Assembly: GCA_022747635.1 (NCBI GenBank)
Contig: JAKTNV010000024.1
Coordinates: forward strand, 1,612,001-1,676,000
DNA length: 64,000 nucleotides
Direction: 5' to 3'
From: Hetaerina americana
Lineage: Eukaryota; Arthropoda; Insecta; Odonata; Calopterygidae
Each line of letters starts with the position of its first letter. The first letter of the stretch is position 1. Shown here piece by piece: positions 41,301 to 49,856 of the stretch. Position numbers and translations under genes: made by a program. A model generated the notes under the pieces. That model saw only the letters and a list, made by a program, of their open reading frames with translations, made no database searches and was not told the origin of the DNA.

Positions 41301-44300
41301 AATGTGAACAAGTTAAGTACTTGATGAACATTAGTTACCTACCAAGTAACAACTGCTATTACACTAGAGAAGTTTTAGCACTTAACATGCATATATGCTA
41401 CAGTATGAGAGTTGAGCATGGACTCATAAGGTATATATTGAGAAATGCTTACATGTGGTTCATTAATGACATCACTATAAGTGTGCGGCCTTGAGCAAAT
41501 TTTATTGCACAGGTGCTCAAAGAAAGTAGTATGTGATATGCTGCATTATAAAGCCAATACAGTTAACATGCCGGCCAAAATGGAATTCAATAAAGTTTCA
41601 CATGTTGAGTGTCTTGACACTCAATGTGTGAAGTCAAGACTTTTGTATGGACATAGAGAAAACAATCATCCACATAACCTTAAATGTTTGGATTTCACGC
41701 ACCTTTCTCACACCAAGGCTTAGTGTGGTGTGAGCTCTGCCCTAACCTAGTAATAATTTCACATGACATTAGCAATTGTGGTTTTTTGGTTCTACACTTT
41801 TACATAGAAATCAAGTCAAGCCTCACCAAAGCTTAGATCCAACTGTAGCCCTCCCAATGAGGTGACTTCACTCAACAACTATGAATTAAATATGTAATTT
41901 ATTTGATCACATTTTCACTCTATTTACTTGCCATAAATGAATGTTTTGCCTTGAAGATTAGAAAATTTTGAACAGAAATGTGAGAGAAACTAAATGAGTC
42001 CCCAATGCATTAGTAGTACTAGTATGGGAATTGTCTGGAGAAATATAAATTATAGATTCTGGTGTGATATGGTGGAACTGATCCATAATAACAGAGAGAG
42101 AGAGAGAGAGCAGTCTTCGTCTCTGTCAAGATAAAATTGAAAATTTTTCCTCAAAGGATTTTCCCTGGAAAAATTAATGTGCTATGCATAGCCTTGTACC
42201 CCGGGCAAGGAAGTGGAAAATAAAATTGTGTCATCACAAATGTCAAAAACTGAAATAATTTAGGCATTGGATTATTTCTGCAGTTTTCTCATACAGCTGA
42301 TAACTAAAGATCGGCTTGTGGATTCGTTGGTGGAAAAGCTCTGCCTGAGATTTCAGACTACAAGTAGCGGTGCTTTCATGGATAATGCTCCAGCAATTCC
42401 AAAAGAGAATCCACTGGTTAATGTTATTGCAAGTGATGGTATGGCTGGGAAAACTCCAATGACATCTGAAGAAGCTCCTGCACTTCAACAAGAAAACAAG
42501 GATGATGATAATGAGGTAAATTGTTGCAACAGATACTGTCACACAAGCAGAATACAAATGGTACTCAAAACATCTGCACCCAGCATTTTATTGAATAAAA
42601 TTCTTGGATTAAGGGTTTTATATTCTTTAAAATTTTAGTATAAATATTCTATGAACACGACTGTATAATGATGCTTTTTTGTGTCAACTACTTCTGCTTT
42701 AATTGACATTTCATTCTATGTAAAAAAATTCACTGATAAAAATAGATATTTATGATGAATTTATTATGTCATAGCCAGTGAAGGAAATAATATGTTTTCC
42801 TCATTCTATATTTTCCACCAGTGCACTCGCTTGTAGCTAACTAATTAATAATGATAAAATGTGCTTTCTTTTAAGTATGAAGGATTTTTTTTCAATTTTT
42901 AATACAATTCTTGGTACCAACATATCACACTGTCTTCAATTTTTCTTTTTTCTTGAAAACAAAAATAATTATTATCAGTGTGTAAAAAATCAATATTCTA
43001 TTCTAATTAAGTTTTTATTCCAAAGTTGAGAAGTTATATTTATGGTCAATTGTTGGTTACAGTGGGTATATTTGCCAGTATTTGTGGGATGAATAGCTGA
43101 AAATTTCCCTCAATTTAAGACCGGATTATTGTATTTCCAATATCATCATTTTTAATATATTCTTATAAACTGAATCCAAGTTATGTGGAATGTTCAAGTT
43201 ATATTTTAAATTACTTATTGCATATTTTGTTAATGTAGTTCATATTACCCATTGAGAAAAATTTTATAATGAGGAAACCAAACTACCCTTTGTCTGTTAC
43301 ATAATCCTAGGATATTGACTCTGAAAAGCCTGAAAGTGTTGAATTGAAGACCAGTGGTGAAGTAGGAAAAGATGCTCGAGAAGAAGATGAGAAACGGCAA
43401 TGGCGTGATCTTGCATTTTGCCTGTCTTTACTTCCTTACAACTCAGAGAGGGCCATCCGTCGCCTGATGTCTCATATGCCTTGCTACGCTGATAAAATAG
43501 CCAAGGAACCACAGGTTTATGCATTCTTCGCATCCATTGTGGAAGCTGCCAAGAAGACGGCCAAGGCTGAAATGAAGGTGCTATAATATCGTGTTTTTAA
43601 CCCAGATACATGCATGTTTGGAGTGTTTATTCATGGCTTTGTCTCAATTATGTAGCTACTAAGAAAAAAACTATAACGAATTCTGTGACATTGAAAATAC
43701 TGTAAAAGTAATAGTTTCGTACTTAAATATTTAATTCTAAACTATAAGGGTGGTTTGCTGGCATATGCCATAATATCTAACCACCATTAACAATATCAAT
43801 ATATTATACACTCAGACATATATTGCTGTAAATTAGTATGTGGCCCGAAAAACATGCACAGAGGACAAATTCTATTTCTTGCTTTGATGGCTGGCCCCAG
43901 TTGGTAGCTGATTACTGTGATGTTTAAGTTCATGACCATATTCTTGTTCTGAGTAAGAGGATGTTCAAACCATGCTTAATTGGCCTTTACATATGTTTAA
44001 TGGATGAATAGATTAGACACTAGTATCAAGGTACTAGATAGATTTCTGGGTTATATTCTACTAGGAACTTATGTGAAAATCTAATTGTAAGATTCTGTTG
44101 AGTATTTATAGAAGTGAAAGTTGTTTCAGTTGGATTTGTGGCAGATTGACTGTACCAAATTGCATTTTCTGAGACTGATTGCATTTTTTTTTAGGCTGTG
44201 GTGGATGAATTTGAACAGAAAATTGAAGAGTGCATAAAAACTGCTGATGAAGAGGGCAATGTTCCTGATGCCATCAAAAAGACCATCCAAACACCAGGTA

Positions 44301-47300
44301 TATGATTTATGAATTAATTGTACAAGAGTTGCCAGAAAAGTTTCTGACAAGACCAATGATATTGGTGAATGTATTTACCCCATGAATAACCTTCTTTATG
44401 CTGATGACATAAACATTTTTTCATGTGATAGACTACATGGGACAGTATTGAGCTGGAATGTTGTTTAGGGAGACTTGAAGAATGGGTTTCAAGGAATTGT
44501 ATGAATCTAAACATAAAAAAATATACTATAAGGTTGTCCCAAAAGTAGTTGGACTGAGTTGTTTAAAAAATATACATTGGACAGAATTGATACATTCGCT
44601 TAAAAGTCTTTGAAGTAGCACCCTTGTTGGTCCACACACTACTTCCAGCAGGTTTTCCACACATCGTACACCTTCTGGAAGGTGGTGCCTGGAAGCTTGC
44701 TCTCGTCACCCCCCTCACCCCCACAAACAATTGGCATATTTCGACGCCATGAAGGCATCGAAATATGCCAAAATGAACGGAATTCCCGCTCCAGATGTGA
44801 TCTGAAAATGTTAATTGAAGGGAACTACCTTCTTTATTACATATGTTCAGTGGAATGTATTAAGTTATTTTAGAGGAAACCAGAGAAAAAATGCATAAAA
44901 TTCAGGTCAGGAGGTAAAAATATTTTTTTCATGCAATGAATTCAAATAAGAAATCTTCTTATCTGCCACAGAGCAGAGTTCTAGAATTTATCATCTTTTT
45001 GATTAAAAGATTGCACTTATTTATGCATTCTGTTGAATACCAAACAAAGCACTTTTTAATGCATACGGCCATGATTTGTCTGGTGAATTTTTCTGTGACC
45101 TATGATGAAGTCTGAATGCAATTAATTGTCTGCATTCGGGTGTGGGATAATAGTCTAAACATGCTTTCAAATCAGTTCTGTTTACTGTGACTCTTTTAAT
45201 TGTTGTCTTTATTTCTGAACTTAGCTAAAAAGGGCCCCAGTGCAGTACCAAGATCTGTTACAAAGTCTGCTAGACCTAGAAGGAAGGTTGTTGCCTCAAG
45301 TTCATCAGAAAGTGATTTTGAATCACCAACTGAAAACATAGGTACTCAATTTTCTTATTTGTTTTATTAAGTCTGCATTATTTTTTCCGTCATAGTGTTC
45401 GGTAAGTTATTTTTCACCATTGCTTTATTTATACCCTATGTATAAAAGAGAGTGTTTTTATGTATGTAGACTTGTCCAAAAATGTTTTGGCCACTTGCAG
45501 AAGACCCAGGTAGTTGAAATTTGGCACACTGGTAGCTATAATGTCAAAGCTGACAAAAACAATTGAAACCCCACAAGAGGCTCTTACCCCCTATCATTTA
45601 AGAAAACATTCGTCTCCATAAAATAGAATTATCTCAATAGAATAGAAAATGCACGAAGGAAAGACTAAATTCCATGCAAGCCATCACTGATTCTGATATG
45701 AAAGTAATGAACTATTTTAACTATACAATGGATTGACTATTTTTTGCATGCATGGCATTCTTGAAAATTTGACCTCATGCAGAAAATTTCTTGATGTGAG
45801 ATAGAATCATGAGATGAGAAATTATACCATTCTTCCCCACATATCAAAATGTTGAATATCATGTATAAACAAATAGAATTTAATGGATAAAGTAATATGT
45901 GCATGTTATAGTATTAGTATGCTGGTATTAATTTAGTAAATTTAACAATATATTTGAACAACTTCCAGTTTTGTGTCAAGTTGGAGCCAAACAAAAATCT
46001 CTCTGGTATTGGCGAAACTTTTTCTTTAAGGACTCTAGACCACCAAGTAAGAGTAGAATGAAGGGGGAAATTAGAAGCCAAATCATTGGTATCATCATAA
46101 TCAGTTGTTCTACCTTATGGCAGGTTTTCCAATGGTTGACTTCCATTGGTGTCTTCCTGTCCTGAGCCATTCTCTTGGTTCTCCCTCTTCCACTTCCCAT
46201 CCTTTACCCTTCTGTTTTCTCCTGCTGTTTTCTATCATCAACCCTGAGCATTCCCTCTTTACCTCTCTACTCTATGGGTCACTGCCCACATTTAAACATA
46301 GTTCAGTTGTTGGTTGTCAATGTCTGCCAGTTTTCAACAGGCATACAGTAATATGTAGGCTTATAAAAATGGTTACCAGCATATATTGAAATATTTAGGC
46401 TTACAGAAGGATAAAACATGTAGGCTTATGGAAATGGTTACAAACAAATATTGAAATATTTACTGAGATTGAAGACAACTGATGACAGCGCCTTGAAGTT
46501 CCTTGTCAAAATGAGCACAAAATATGTAGTAGCCTATCTTTTCAGTGGTGTTTCCATGCAACAGAGTCTTAAAAATACGTGGGAAACTTTCTGAATATTT
46601 CAGGTATCATGAAACGTTTTGTCATTGATTTTTAGGTGCAGTTTATTGTTCACCACAGATGGGCAGCCACTTCTTTCATCATCATGGACAGTTCTATTTA
46701 CTGTTATGAACGAAAACACTGACCCCCCAACTCTTGTCACTCATCACATTTGGTTGCATTAGAGCACAAATTTCTCAATAAATGTCAGCAGCTTTGAAGT
46801 TTTTTTATCAGTAAAAACCTTATCACTGAACAAACTTCACATTTTGTGGAAATTTCAATTGTATTGATCATTTTGACTTGCTATTGTTAACAAACGACAA
46901 GTGGTGCGACCTTCCAACCTCTGCAGCTCAAGAAGTACTGACTTATTCAATACAGTGACCATTCGGCTCCCTGAACTACTTCTTACGCTACACTAAAATA
47001 GAGGTTACTTCCTGGACAGCCCTACAGCCCTCATCATATGTAATAATGAACATATTGTCATGTTCCTCAACTTGTATTACTGATTTCAGTCATAGCATAG
47101 GATCATAGCTGAATAATCTTAGACAATTCTCCTCATTAAATAAAGCAGTAATATTGTTTGTATCATAAAAACATTCTGTTAGTTCTGTAATTTAACAGTT
47201 GAAAGAAAAAGTATTGATAAAATTAATGATGAAACCAAACTTTTTTTAAAGTAAAATGGTAAGATTTGCTTACTCTTTCTCTGTAGTTTACTATTAATTA

Positions 47301-49525
47301 TGTTGGTACTTAATAGTAAATTTTTTCTTCATTAAATCTAGTCATGAACAAATTTTCTAATGTAATTTTCTATGGATTGTGTCTGACAATAATATCAGTA
47401 TATTATCATATATGGGAGTGTCAAAAATGCTCTTCAATATATTTTGTCATTCCTGTGGTCATATGGTATTAGGGCTAATGGTATGATCTTTTGGTTCATA
47501 ACAATGGCTAATAATATCAAGCTGTAGCTCATCTAAAACTTGAAGTGTTCATGGTCACTGTAAATCACATGTTGGAGGCAATCCTGGTAAAATATGTCAA
47601 ATTAATATGGTCATATTAGATGATGATTATTACCCTTTGTATGTTAATGCTCTATGTTGAGGGAACTTTAAAAATATGAGAGTACATATTATTAAAGGAA
47701 AAGGGGTTTCATTATTTTAATGTCTATGCTTTGTAGGGAAGAAACCTCAGTCAGCAGTGAAAAGTGTACAAAAGAGAAGAGGGAGAGCTAAGCAGCCTGT
47801 TGACTCTGACGATGAAGGTAAGGTTACTAATGGATTTTATAATTTGATAGGTGATGCTTTGTGAAAATTGATTTGTTAAGTATGAAGGAAGAATCTGAGA
47901 GTTTCCTGTGGAAATGCCAAGTCTCTGATTCTTTCTTCATGCTTAAAAAATGGATTATATAAAACAATTAAGGACTAAGTGCCAGTTACAATATATAAAC
48001 TGTATTGTATGAAATTTCATAACAAAAAAATTTGGTCTAAAGGCTTTGCAATAAAGAAATAATTACAGTCGATGCACATACACATTCAAATATATGGATA
48101 CATACCTGTATGTATGAATGTACATGCGTATATATACATGCATATATAGAAATATATACTACCTTGATCAAAAATTTCCCGGAATTTATTCAGAAAATTA
48201 AAAATACAAGTTTATTCATCTAAATCTATATTGTCCCCTTCAAAGTAATCCCCATCGACTGCAACACACTTATGCCAGCGCTTGATCCAATCCTCGAAAC
48301 ATTTTTTATATTCGGTTTTCGGTATGTCCATCAGTGCTTCCTGCGATTTTTCCATTACTTCCTCTCGGCTGCTAAAACGCGTTCCCCGTAATGGTTTTTT
48401 AACTCGATTGAACAGAAAGAAGTCACAGGGAGCCAAATCAGGTGAATTCGGTGGCTGTTGGATGGTATTTGTTGCATTTTTCGTCAAAAAATTACGAATA
48501 ATGATAGCACTGTGCAACGGTGCGTTATCATGGTGCAAAATCCACGAGTTTTCTGCCCACATTTCTGGTCTCTTTTGGCGAATTGCTTCACGCAAACGTC
48601 TCATAACGCCCAAATAATACTCTTTGTTTACTGTCTGGCCTTCTGGCAAAAATTCATGATGCACTACACCGTTGTAATCCATGAAAACCGTCAGCATTGC
48701 CTTCTTTTTTGACTGAAAACGACGTGGTTTTTTTGGTCTCGGCTCATTTGGTGAACGCCATTCACTTGCCTGATGTCTGGATTGCGTGTCGTACTCATAA
48801 ACCCACGTCTCGTCTCCAGTAATGATCCTTTTGATGAATGTGGGATCGGATTCAGCCTCGCAAATCATGTCTTTTGCGACGTCAACACGGTCTCTTTTTT
48901 GCATGAAATTGAGGTCTTTTGGAACCAACTTTGCTGCTACACGACGGAAACCCAAATCATTAACCACAATGTCTTGGGCGGATCCATAGGCAATGTTCAA
49001 GTCCTCCGCTATTTCTCTGATGGTTAATTTGCGGTTATTGACCAACATTTCTTTTACTTTAACAATTTTTTCACCGACTTTCGATGTCGATGGTCTGCCA
49101 CTGCGTTCATCATCTTCGATTGACTCACGACCACTTCTGAACCGCTCGTGCCACTGGTAAACGACCGTTTTTTTTTAGAGAATCGTTGCCGAAACACTTT
49201 TCCAACATTTCCAATGTCCGTGCGCCACTAAATCCGTTTTTTACGCAAAATTTAATACAAGTTCGTTGTTGCAAATTTAAATCCATTTCTGAAATTGTAA
49301 AAAATCGCCAACACACACAGAGATAGATGTACTCTTGGCTACGTAACTTTTGCAAATGTCAAGTTATGACACTAAGATTTAAAGGGAATATCAACAACAG
49401 ATGTACCAATTTAACAAAAAAAAACAGAACTCAAATTGGAACGATGGGAGCGCCACACGGTGGTTATTCCGGGAACTTTTTGATCAAGGTAGTATATATA
49501 TACACATATATATACATATATATAT

Positions 49526-49562
<37 letters not shown>

Positions 49563-49564
49563 CA

Positions 49565-49596
<32 letters not shown>

Positions 49597-49608
49597 CATA
49601 TATATACT

Positions 49609-49689
<81 letters not shown>

Positions 49690-49690
49690 T

Positions 49691-49728
<38 letters not shown>

Positions 49729-49809
49729 CACATATATATTCATATATATATACATACATTTATATATACATATATATATATGTATGTATATATATATACA
49801 TATATATAA

Positions 49810-49856
<47 letters not shown>

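Noticed and set aside
41605..41624. Small inverted repeat as a regulatory hairpin
   Set aside because: A 9-bp stem in an intron is not rare enough in 64 kb of AT-rich DNA, and no context supports a role.
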